This document shows, piece after piece, positions 26,765 to 34,436 of a stretch of DNA of 61,433 nt. The stretch's first letter is position 1, and each line of letters opens with the position of its first letter. The position numbers and the translations under genes were made by a program. The DNA is from Candidatus Babeliales bacterium. GTDB taxonomy: Bacteria; Babelota; Babeliae; Babelales; Chromulinivoraceae. Under the pieces are notes generated by a model, which was given only the letters and a program-made list of their open reading frames with translations, ran no database searches and was not told the origin of the DNA. The stretch lies in assembly GCA_041660205.1 (NCBI GenBank), contig JBAZWT010000008.1, forward strand, positions 1-61,433, written 5' to 3'.

Positions 26765-27061
26765 ATGAATGAATTAGACGAAAAAATAAAACAAAAAATT
26801 ATTGCTGTAATTTCAGCTTTAATGCCAGACGTTAAAATATATCTTTTTGGATCTCGAGCTCGAGGAACTAATAGACCAATGGCAGATATTGATATTGCTC
26901 TTGATGGTGGAAAAGAGTTATCAAGGGCTGATGTAGATGAAATTAAAAGCATGTTCAAAGAGAGCAACATTATGTATGTGATTGATGTTGTCGATTTTCA
27001 TTCGATAACAGAATTGATGCAAAAGCAAATTTTAGAGGACAGAGTAATATGGAAAGCTTAA
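26765..27061 (+). CDS. mntA: MntA-type nucleotidyltransferase antitoxin
   Basis: Minimal nucleotidyltransferase. The signature GSx10DxD is exact: GSRARGTNRPMADID (about residues 31-45). In studied MntA/HepT pairs, MntA adds AMP groups to a tyrosine of the HepT toxin and so silences it. The 98-residue length is typical. It overlaps the next gene by 13 bases, a common arrangement for this module. Confidence 0.9.
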   Translation: MNELDEKIKQKIIAVISALMPDVKIYLFGSRARGTNRPMADIDIALDGGKELSRADVDEIKSMFKESNIMYVIDVVDFHSITELMQKQILEDRVIWKA

Positions 27062-27477
27062 AATTAAAACATGAAGCTATGCAGAAAGCATTGACAACAC
27101 TGCAAGAAGTTTTAGAAAGTGTTAATGTTTTGACTCAATGCGGTGTGGTTTTAAATGTTATACGAGATTCAATAATTAAACGTTTTGAATATTGCATTGA
27201 TTCATTTTGGAAGTTTTTGAAAATTTATCTTGAAGAAGTACAAAAAATTGATGTAAAACTCGCTTCGCCTCGAGAGGTTTTAAGATTGTCATTACAAGAT
27301 AATGTGATAACAAAGGCTGAATACGAAATATTGATTTATGCTGTAACTGATCGGAATTTAACCTCACATACTTACAATGAAGATTTAGCAAACAAAATTA
27401 GTAGCCAAGTCCCTTTATATTTTGCCACAATGAAAACTATCGTTAACAGATTGAAAATTAATCAAAGTAAGCAATAA
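27049..27477 (+). CDS. hepT: HepT-type HEPN toxin
   Basis: HEPN-domain RNase toxin of the MntA/HepT system (HI0074-like). All-helical, 142 residues. The RNase/AMPylation motif RX4HXY is present as RNLTSHTY (about residues 104-111), with the Tyr as the expected modification site. The N-terminal helix ALTTLQEVLE and RFEYCIDSFWKFLKIYLEE match the family. Start overlaps mntA. Upstream antitoxin plus intact catalytic residues suggest a functional module. Confidence 0.9.
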   Translation: MESLKLKHEAMQKALTTLQEVLESVNVLTQCGVVLNVIRDSIIKRFEYCIDSFWKFLKIYLEEVQKIDVKLASPREVLRLSLQDNVITKAEYEILIYAVTDRNLTSHTYNEDLANKISSQVPLYFATMKTIVNRLKINQSKQ

Positions 27478-27544
27478 TTTGTTTTTTGAAAAAAATTGAT
27501 ACATTTGATCGATATTAAAATCCCTTACTTTCAAAAAGGAACTT

Positions 27545-28753
27545 ATGAAAAAACAAATCATGGCTCTCTTGCTGCTGCATTGTACAGTCTTGCTACCTGC
27601 ACTGGCACCAACTACAAAAAAAATTATTCATCATAAAGATCAAGTAGAAACTGCAGCTTCTTACGTTATCGGTGGCGAAGTAACAAATACCGATACTTTT
27701 ATAGGCATTTTTAAAGTTCAACAAAACAAACAAACATTTTTGATAGAATATCATAGCAAAAATGCAGATATTGCTGACGTGTATCAACACGTCAAAACCA
27801 TCTTGCAGGATCTACAAAAACAACATAAAATTTCTGTTGCCTCTGCATGCTTTGCTGTTCCTGGAATTGCAAAAGGTGATTTGTTTTTACATCCTCATTT
27901 ACCATGGAGCACAAGCGATGACAGTGCGCAGCAGTCAGATAAATCACTTTACGGACTGAGCAAACAAAAATTTGTAAACATCAGTGGACTACAAAATGTT
28001 TATTTAATCAATGATTTTCAAGCTGTTGCACTAGGAACACAACTGCTTGATTCGTCTTCTTTGAAAACATTGCAACAGGGCAGCGATCATCCAAGAAAAC
28101 CAAAATTAGTCATTGGAGCTGGAAATGGCCTTGGAGCAAGTTTACTTTTATGGGACGCACAACTAAATCGCTATGTGCCATCTCAATTAAATTATAGTTT
28201 TACTGAATTTGGTGCACAGTCTGATTTAGAGTTAGCATTTTTTAATTTCATGAAAGATAAAACAGGTAATATTGCATGGGGTAAAGTTCTTGGTGCTGGA
28301 GCAGGCGGAATAAAATTAATCTACCGATTCTTTGATGCTTATGACGGACAAAAAGAGCATGAACGTAAAAAATATAAAATGGAAAAGTTTGTTGATTACC
28401 CACATTATTTAGATATTTTTACCAATCGTCAGAAGTCGCAACGCTGCCAAGACTCAGTAAATTTCTTTGTTGATCAATATGCTCGCATGATTAGAAATTC
28501 TGCATACGCACAAGCTGCGTACGGTGGAGTGTACATAACCAATACCGTTGTTCAAGAATTCCCAGAACTTTTTGCTACCGATGCATTTACACAAAAAATA
28601 GTGAATTTAGCTGGAAAAGTAACTGATGAAGGTTCAAGAAAATATTTAGAAGGATATTTAGCAGAACTTCCTTTTTACCTGGTAACAAATTCAAAAGTTC
28701 AGTTGTATGGCGCAGCAGCATTGTGCATGGAACCGAATTTAATAAGAAACTAA
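27545..28753 (+). CDS. Exported glucokinase-like protein
   Basis: Similar to bacterial glucokinase (ATP:glucose 6-phosphotransferase, PF02685). It begins with a signal peptide (MKKQIMALLLLHCTVLLPALA), which cytosolic glucokinases lack. Visible family motifs: phosphate loop YVIGGEVTNTDTFIGIF, catalytic-Asp motif LINDFQAVALGT, GAGNGLGASLL (adenosine side) and WGKVLGAGAGGI. The glucose-binding EGGH is altered to EFGA (TEFGAQSDLE), so sugar specificity or catalysis may be changed. 402 residues, longer than usual (~320). A decayed copy of its 3' end lies after the GH81 gene at 32161-32240. Confidence 0.82.
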   Translation: MKKQIMALLLLHCTVLLPALAPTTKKIIHHKDQVETAASYVIGGEVTNTDTFIGIFKVQQNKQTFLIEYHSKNADIADVYQHVKTILQDLQKQHKISVASACFAVPGIAKGDLFLHPHLPWSTSDDSAQQSDKSLYGLSKQKFVNISGLQNVYLINDFQAVALGTQLLDSSSLKTLQQGSDHPRKPKLVIGAGNGLGASLLLWDAQLNRYVPSQLNYSFTEFGAQSDLELAFFNFMKDKTGNIAWGKVLGAGAGGIKLIYRFFDAYDGQKEHERKKYKMEKFVDYPHYLDIFTNRQKSQRCQDSVNFFVDQYARMIRNSAYAQAAYGGVYITNTVVQEFPELFATDAFTQKIVNLAGKVTDEGSRKYLEGYLAELPFYLVTNSKVQLYGAAALCMEPNLIRN

Positions 28754-28771
28754 GTTATAACTATTTGTATG

Positions 28772-28810
28772 TAAAAAAATCCACCCAATCTATTCGGGTG
28801 GATTTTTTTA
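28772..28810 (+). terminator. Intrinsic terminator after glucokinase
   Basis: Stem AAAAATCCACCC / GGGTGGATTTTT, ending in a T run. Confidence 0.92.
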
Positions 28811-28896
28811 CACAAGTTACGTGAGTTATCAATTAACTGTTTGAAAGTAACAATTGTTTGATTGCAAATATCAAATTTGTTTCATCAATAAAGTTT

Positions 28897-28932
28897 ACGC
28901 CGACGCCAAAGGCTATGGCGCACACGGGCTAA
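28897..28932. repeat. Element A fragment
   Basis: GCCGACGCCAAAGGCTATGG followed by CGCACACGGGC, the arm also found at 43873-43900, 57373-57400 and (inverse) 57605-57634. Confidence 0.65.
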
Positions 28933-28941
28933 GATAGGTCG

Positions 28942-28974
28942 AGTATAAATTTTACATGCAGTAAAATTTATACT
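28942..28974 (+). promoter_or_regulatory. Perfect hairpin upstream of GH81 gene
   Basis: 13-base perfect inverted repeat AGTATAAATTTTA / TAAAATTTATACT around CATGCAG. It lies 51 bases before the GH81 start. It has no T run, so an operator or mRNA leader structure is more likely than a terminator. Confidence 0.5.
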
Positions 28975-29025
28975 ACGGTGACAAAAACGATTTTTTTTAA
29001 AATCTCACAAAAAGGGACAAAGGTA

Positions 29026-32000
29026 ATGAAGAAAAAATTAATATTGAGTATGTTTATAATTCATAATGTATTGCATTCAAGTTATCACGTAACATTTCCA
29101 ACTTCGCAAAAACCATTTTTTCAATCATGGGATACTGCTCAAAATGGTGCATATGATCAAAATATTGTTGCAGATACCAAATCATGGTCATCACCGCAGT
29201 TTCCAATTTTAAGAAACCCAAGTAAAATATGGGGAAAGCATAAAGCACCATTTCCAACTAATCGTTGGTTTACCACTCTTACCATCCCAAGCGATATTTC
29301 ATATTCCAATGCAACCACACCTCCAGCACCATCACATCCTTTTTCCGTAATCACATTTCCTTACACAATCGATGTCACTGCAAAATCTGTACATATAAAT
29401 CTGCCTGAAAAGCAGTACATAGCTATTCAAGGTGACACTTCAACAGCATACAGTTGCAAAGATGCAACTTGTGATAGCACACCACTTAATGTGGGACATA
29501 TGCCAACACCTCCTGGAGGCAGCAAACCGAACTATCCATTCACTTCAAGCCTTATCTCCATTGCTCCTTACACCGTAGAACTTGCATGGCAAGAAACGCT
29601 TTCAAGTCCAGTCATTGTCAGCCCTGTGAAAAATAATCCTCTTGCTGTCACTGTGCAAATAGGAAGTAGCGATAAAAACGTAACTATTCCTTTAGTTCGA
29701 GGTATGCCATTTGTAACGGCTGAGTATCAAAACAGTACTCCGGTTTTTAATGCAATTGGCCAAGCTATTTTAGAAATCACGACGTATCAATCAGGCAGCC
29801 AAAAACCTTTGCATAGTAAACAAGGAAACGTTGCTGGCTCTTTAACGGGTAACATTTTTATTATTCAGCTCAACAGTGGCAAAACATGGCACATGTTTAC
29901 ATCAGAACCAATAACACTTTCATGGACTGGAAAAAATACTGTTTTTTCAAAAGACCAAACCATGCAGCAGCTTACAGCTTCTAAATCTTTTAACGGCGTA
30001 GTACAATTGATTAATTACGATATTCCACTCATCAATCCACCCGCTTTACCACTTCCTGGAAATCCTGCAGCAAACAGTGGCTGGCAAATACCTGCACAAT
30101 ATTCTTCCTATTCTGCTTACATTGTAGGCCAGTATATTCCTGCATTTAAAGTTTGGTACAAAAGCGCTTATGGTGATGAAGCTTCAGACGATACCATTGC
30201 TGACATTAAAAATATTTTTAATGCTTCCTCAAAAAGTTCATCAGCCATTTTATATAACAACTTTGTAAATCAAGATGTTAAAGGAACTTACAAATATATT
30301 TCTCAGCAATGGATCCAGCAGCAAAAAGAAACAGTTTTTCCTAAAATCATTAAAACAATTAAACTGCTTGAAGGCTACAGTGGCACGTATCCAACTGGTG
30401 GTAGCGTGAAGCTTTCAGGAGACGCGCAAAACCCTACAGTTTCTATCACATGGCAAACAGTGAGTACGCACGCTGCAAAAAAAACGAATGATCTTATTAT
30501 GATGTGTCTGCCACATCATCAACAACTTTTACAAAATCCTTCATATGAAAAAAACATAACGTATGATTCTGCACGTGGCATGCTGCGAGCGGTTAAAGGT
30601 TCTTCATGGACTTTACGTTATGAAAATCCAAATATTTCTTGGTACTGTCAAAGTGATGCTAAGCTTAAAAATCAAGCAACTGTTACTTTTTTAAATAAAC
30701 TTATTGCCGCTGATCTTGACGATGATGTTAACGCTACTACACCAAGCCCTTATGCTGGAAGCTATGGATTTGGAAAAGAAATTGCACGCTTAGCGCGTCT
30801 TGCAATTATTGCAGATCAAATTGACAGTACCCAAGCTTTGAAACAATGTGTACAGTTGATGAAAAAAGCAGTTCTGCCATGGATTGATAGAACTAATCTT
30901 AATAATCCAAAAGCAGAAACTCCTTTACCAAATAAATATAATCGTTTATTTTACGATCCACAGTGGGGCGGAATTTGTACTGAAAATGGTATGCTTGATC
31001 ATACTTTAGACTATGGAATGGGTTGGTACAATGATCATCATTTCCATTTTGGTTATTTTATTTACAGTGCAGCAATCTATATTCATTTAAGTAGTAAGCT
31101 CAAGCTTCCAGATACTGATAATTTTATTTCAAAAAAATTAATTCCATTCACTGTTGATTTGATACGAGATATTGCAAATCCGGTAGCTGATGATTATTTC
31201 CCAGATTTTAGAATGATGGATTGGTACTTAGGGCATTCGCTTGCTGCTGGAATTTTTCCATTTGGTAACGGAAAAAACCAAGAATCAACTTCAGAAGCTG
31301 TTAATGCTTGGTATGGTATGTATCTTTTTGGTCTTGCAACTAACAATGCAACTATTCAAAACTTGGGTAACACGCTGCTTGCATCAGAAATTAATGCAGC
31401 GCAAACCTACTGGCAAATGACTGCTGATTCAGAAATTTATCCATCACTATTTAATAAACTTGCTTGCGTTGGAGTGCTTTGGGAAAACAAAGCTGACTAT
31501 GCAACATTTTTTGGCGCAAACGTTGAGTACATAAACTTAATTCACTTTCTTCCGTTTACACCAGCAACAGAAATATTAATCCCTCAAGCATGGAACAGTT
31601 ATCAATATGAACTACTTAAAACATCTTTAAATCCTGATCGAAAAAATCCAGACGGAACTCCAAATCCTATTCAGGCTTCATGGCGTAGCTTTGTACGCAT
31701 GAGCCAAGCGATTTCGCAGACAAATGAAGCATTTGAGCAAACAGTTGCTGATTATGATGCTAAAAAATTAACTCCATTTGATGAAGGAAACTCTGCAACC
31801 AATACATTTTATTGGATGTTTACTCGAGGGAAAATTGCATCTGAAAAATTACCAACACTTATTTCTCCAACGCCGTCAGCTGTAACAACAGTTGTACCAA
31901 CCGAGAAACTTCCATCTGAGCCAACAGAGAAACTTACACCGGTGCCAACTAAAAAACATACAATTACGCCAGTATCAACAGTAACACCTACACCAATACT

Positions 32001-32148
32001 TGCGCAAACATTAACACCTGCGCAAACATCACAACAAGTATTTGAAATTGTTGAAGTTGTTCAAGATTTAGTGCGACAAGAAACAGAGCAAAAAGCAGAG
32101 CGCTTGTCTAAGGTCCTTGATGTTATTGACATGCTACGACAATTTTGA
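29026..32148 (+). CDS. Secreted endo-beta-1,3-glucanase, GH81
   Basis: Hydrolyses beta-1,3-glucan, a fungal and oomycete wall and algal storage polymer. I choose ATG 29026 (AAAGG upstream) over GTG 28978, since it gives a signal peptide MKKKLILSMFIIHNVLHSSY. GH81 hallmarks: FPTNRWFTTL near the N-terminal beta-sandwich, WYNDHHFHFGYFIY (catalytic region, about residue 670) and QESTSEAVNAWYGMYLFG (about residue 755). After the catalytic part there is a Pro/Thr-rich linker (near 31850-32030) and a short coiled-coil tail (VEVVQDLVRQETEQKAERLS). 1040 residues. Flanked by glucokinase 3' sequence on both sides. Confidence 0.94.
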   Translation: MKKKLILSMFIIHNVLHSSYHVTFPTSQKPFFQSWDTAQNGAYDQNIVADTKSWSSPQFPILRNPSKIWGKHKAPFPTNRWFTTLTIPSDISYSNATTPPAPSHPFSVITFPYTIDVTAKSVHINLPEKQYIAIQGDTSTAYSCKDATCDSTPLNVGHMPTPPGGSKPNYPFTSSLISIAPYTVELAWQETLSSPVIVSPVKNNPLAVTVQIGSSDKNVTIPLVRGMPFVTAEYQNSTPVFNAIGQAILEITTYQSGSQKPLHSKQGNVAGSLTGNIFIIQLNSGKTWHMFTSEPITLSWTGKNTVFSKDQTMQQLTASKSFNGVVQLINYDIPLINPPALPLPGNPAANSGWQIPAQYSSYSAYIVGQYIPAFKVWYKSAYGDEASDDTIADIKNIFNASSKSSSAILYNNFVNQDVKGTYKYISQQWIQQQKETVFPKIIKTIKLLEGYSGTYPTGGSVKLSGDAQNPTVSITWQTVSTHAAKKTNDLIMMCLPHHQQLLQNPSYEKNITYDSARGMLRAVKGSSWTLRYENPNISWYCQSDAKLKNQATVTFLNKLIAADLDDDVNATTPSPYAGSYGFGKEIARLARLAIIADQIDSTQALKQCVQLMKKAVLPWIDRTNLNNPKAETPLPNKYNRLFYDPQWGGICTENGMLDHTLDYGMGWYNDHHFHFGYFIYSAAIYIHLSSKLKLPDTDNFISKKLIPFTVDLIRDIANPVADDYFPDFRMMDWYLGHSLAAGIFPFGNGKNQESTSEAVNAWYGMYLFGLATNNATIQNLGNTLLASEINAAQTYWQMTADSEIYPSLFNKLACVGVLWENKADYATFFGANVEYINLIHFLPFTPATEILIPQAWNSYQYELLKTSLNPDRKNPDGTPNPIQASWRSFVRMSQAISQTNEAFEQTVADYDAKKLTPFDEGNSATNTFYWMFTRGKIASEKLPTLISPTPSAVTTVVPTEKLPSEPTEKLTPVPTKKHTITPVSTVTPTPILAQTLTPAQTSQQVFEIVEVVQDLVRQETEQKAERLSKVLDVIDMLRQF

Positions 32149-32160
32149 GTTTGAGTCGGA

Positions 32161-32240
32161 AATATTTATGTATTAGTGGATTTTATCAAATTTATGGTGC
32201 TGTAATATTATGCTTAGAGCCGAATTTCATAAGAAATTAA
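32161..32240 (+). pseudogene. Decayed glucokinase 3' end
   Basis: The last 15 codons read YGAVILCLEPNFIRN then TAA, against YGAAALCMEPNLIRN then TAA at the end of the intact exported glucokinase (28706-28753). Similarity continues a little further upstream (YVLV-like) but with indels and frame loss. Preceded at 32146-32160 by TGAGTTTGAGTCGGA, which is also the end of repeat D1 (43685-43699). Confidence 0.7.
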
Positions 32241-32271
32241 TGTACGTATAGGCGGCCTGTGAGTTAAAAAA

Positions 32272-32313
32272 TAAAAAGCCCAAACTCTTTATTGAGAGTT
32301 TGGGCTTTTTTAG
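32272..32313 (+). terminator. Intrinsic terminator
   Basis: Stem AAAAAGCCCAAACTCT / AGAGTTTGGGCTTTTT (about 16 base pairs) with T tails on both strands. It serves the GH81 side and possibly the opposite gene. Confidence 0.92.
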
Positions 32314-32337
32314 TTTTTAAGTTTTAAAATGTAAATT

Positions 32338-32673
32338 TTATTGTTGTTCTACTTCTAACTCTAAAGCTTTTTTAAAGATGCTTGTTGCTGCATTGCCAAG
32401 AATAGGCCAATATATATCCATATCACAAGATCTTGCTACATGGCGATGTAAGACCCAAGAAATTTTTGATTCTGTACATGTTTTATGAGCAAGTTCATCT
32501 GCCGCTGTAGTGTAAACTGATTGTAAATTTTGAAAATTGTAATCACACTTTTCTTTTAAAACAGACAAAATTATTTCTGCATTTGGTAATTGTGCTACTT
32601 GAGGTACTAAATAATATTCTGATCCAAAGAGTGTTGAGCCAAGAAGCATTGAAAAAAGTATTTGGTATTTCAT
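32338..32673 (-). CDS. Small secreted protein
   Basis: Unrecognised 111-residue protein with a signal peptide (MKYQILFSMLLGSTLFGS). The mature part has three cysteines (EKCDY, HKTCTE, RSCDMD) and helical segments. AAGGAAC precedes the start on the minus strand. No similarity to neighbours noted. Confidence 0.6.
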   Translation of the reverse strand: MKYQILFSMLLGSTLFGSEYYLVPQVAQLPNAEIILSVLKEKCDYNFQNLQSVYTTAADELAHKTCTESKISWVLHRHVARSCDMDIYWPILGNAATSIFKKALELEVEQQ

Positions 32674-32820
32674 AGAAGTTCCTTTGAAAGTGTTGATGTG
32701 TAAATATAGTAAATATTATAATCTTTTTTAAAAAAATATGTAGATCTTTGCCAAATAGTAATTTTTTAATTGAATCTAAAAGTTGTTTCATTTAAAAAAT
32801 TACGTCGATTTTTATGTTTT

Positions 32821-32880
32821 TAAAGATATATAGACTGAAGTTGTATTTAATTCAGTACGACTTCAGTCTATATATCTTTA
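32821..32880. repeat. Perfect 21-base inverted repeat
   Basis: TAAAGATATATAGACTGAAG plus T at 32821-32841 is the exact reverse complement of 32860-32880, with an 18-base spacer. It lies between the start of one minus-strand gene and the stop of the next (32918). Lack of a U run makes it an unusual terminator; it could also be a mobile or regulatory hairpin. Confidence 0.7.
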
Positions 32881-32917
32881 ATTTTAAAAGCGTCTTGGCG
32901 CTCGTTATCTTATAAGT

Positions 32918-33262
32918 TTACTGTACATCAGTAGTTGTTTCTGAGGATTCAGTTGAAGATTCAACGGTGTCTTGAGATTTTTTACAGCAATCGCAGCTTT
33001 TACCGCAAGTGTTACAACTTTTACCACAGCTGCAGCTTTTACCACATTTACCACAGTTGTTACAGTTTTTATCCTTGCAGCAATTACAGTTTCTGCCGCA
33101 GCTGTTGCAGCTCTTAGTTTCCATTGTTTGGTTTTCATTATTTGACTCTTCAGCAAAAAGATTTATTGAGACTAGGCCAGGAGCAATAAAGAAAAACATT
33201 ATTAAGAATTGTATTTTTCTTTTAAAGAAATCGACTCCGGTATTATTATTTATATTTTTCAT
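32918..33262 (-). CDS. Secreted Cys-rich, metallothionein-like protein
   Basis: 114 residues. A hydrophobic export segment (KIQFLIMFFFIAPGLVSINL) is followed by an acidic Asn/Glu stretch. Then comes a block with fifteen cysteines in about 43 residues in repeated CGKSC, CNCC and CDCC patterns, and a Ser/Thr-rich tail. Such density suggests metal binding or extensive disulfides; actual metal binding is inference. Repeated CGKSC-type units suggest internal duplication. Not similar to known metallothioneins beyond composition. Confidence 0.72.
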   Translation of the reverse strand: MKNINNNTGVDFFKRKIQFLIMFFFIAPGLVSINLFAEESNNENQTMETKSCNSCGRNCNCCKDKNCNNCGKCGKSCSCGKSCNTCGKSCDCCKKSQDTVESSTESSETTTDVQ

Positions 33263-33504
33263 GTGCGTGTATCCTTTTTTTAGTTATTAGAAAAATTAAT
33301 TATTTTTATTGGATTGAATCTAAAAAACAGAGGTTTGCTTTGTCAAGATAAAAAGGAATTGATACGTTTTTAAAAGGTCTACAAGAAGTGACAGGGAGTA
33401 AGGTTACTTACGAAATAAATAAACTTGATACAGTCAATGTAATCTACGATATACTACGACGTGGATAGTTGAACGCATATTTTTTCGCAATGTGAAAGTT
33501 TAGT

Positions 33505-34041
33505 ATGATTATCATCTTAACTGGTCCAATAGGTTCTGGAAAAACCGATGCATCTTGGGAATTGTTAAAAATTTTTAACAACATGGTATTTCTAGATTGC
33601 GATTGGTTTGCAGCGATGCAGCCATTTTCGTGGGATAAAAAATCTGATGTGGCCATGGTGTACCAAGCTATGGCGCAGATGATTGAGTTTTACCAAAAAA
33701 CGGGTAAAACGAGGTTTGTGGTAACGATGACTAGTCAAATGGCGGTACTTTTCAGTGAGTTTCAATCGGTCTTAAATCCAAATAATTTGCCGGTACGTGC
33801 CTTTCGTCTGCGTTGCAGTGACCAGCAGCTTCTGGCACGCATTGATGTACGCAACCGAGCAAACAAAAAACAAGAAGAAATTATTGCTACTCGGCAGCAA
33901 AAATTATTTGATACTATCTTTAGCGCCAACATTCCATTTATGAAAGTTGATGTCAGCAACTTAAATCAGCAAGAAGTGGTTCGTAAAATAAGAACCATGA
34001 TCAATGAGTATGAAAAATTACAAAAGTCGACGATTTATTAA
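33505..34041 (+). CDS. Small P-loop kinase-like ATPase
   Basis: A 178-residue single P-loop domain with Walker A GPIGSGKT at residues 7-14 and FLDCDWF as a likely strand-2 Asp. LRCSDQQLLARIDVRNRAN is in the lid position. The overall order resembles AAA_33 and small-molecule kinases (shikimate, gluconate and tRNA-kinase groups). No signal peptide. Substrate unknown. The last residues (STIY and stop) are supplied by palindromic element C starting at 34028, so the original C-terminus may have been replaced. Confidence 0.75.
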   Translation: MIIILTGPIGSGKTDASWELLKIFNNMVFLDCDWFAAMQPFSWDKKSDVAMVYQAMAQMIEFYQKTGKTRFVVTMTSQMAVLFSEFQSVLNPNNLPVRAFRLRCSDQQLLARIDVRNRANKKQEEIIATRQQKLFDTIFSANIPFMKVDVSNLNQQEVVRKIRTMINEYEKLQKSTIY

Positions 34042-34203
34042 TCGTCGTCCTCGACATGATCCAGTCTACGTTGTAATATTCGTTTGTTGTCGTTCGTCCC
34101 GACCGTGTCCGCCATAGCTGCAAGCGACGGCTGGAGTGTTCTGCCTTAGCATAATGTATCGAGGGATATAGGAGCTACGACCGACAGGCCGGGGATCCAG
34201 CAA
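34028..34203 (+). repeat. Triple-nested elements: A within B within C
   Basis: The outer ends, CGACGATTTATTAATCGTCG TCC at 34028-34050 and GGGGATCCAGCA at 34191-34202, equal the two halves of the compact C copy at 38718-38763. Between them is B (34051-34190, compare 19073-19170). B is in turn interrupted after CCCGA by 33 bases of A (34103-34135, CCGTGTCCGCCATAGC...GACGGCTGGA). The uninterrupted B at 19102-19148 reads CCCGAGTGTTCTG across that joint. Confidence 0.8.
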
Positions 34204-34265
34204 TAAAATTTCCTTTTAATTTTATGCATATTATTTTCTCAAACTGAAAAAAGAACCTTATTTTT

Positions 34266-34436
34266 TTAAGTAAGTGTACTTGTTGTATCAATGATTGTTT
34301 TTAATGCTTGTGCTAACTGTGCAGCTGGGCCATATCCGATATAATGGACAAACATAACGCGTGGATTTTCTAAAATCATATGGTTATGAATTGCTACCAC
34401 ATCAATGCCGTTATTTTTAAATGATTTTAAAGCGTT
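34266..34436 (-). pseudogene. DUF1259 protein C-terminal remnant
   Basis: On the minus strand 56 codons, open from the stop codon of the barrel gene, read NNGIDVVAIHNHM, then ENPRVMFVHYIGYGPAAQLA, then QALKTIIDTTSTLT and stop. The HNHM...PR..F.HY.G.G pattern is the C-terminus of DUF1259 (LpqO/LppY-like) proteins. No start or N-terminal part remains, and the fragment abuts the barrel gene exactly. About 170 bases of an otherwise lost gene. Confidence 0.7.
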
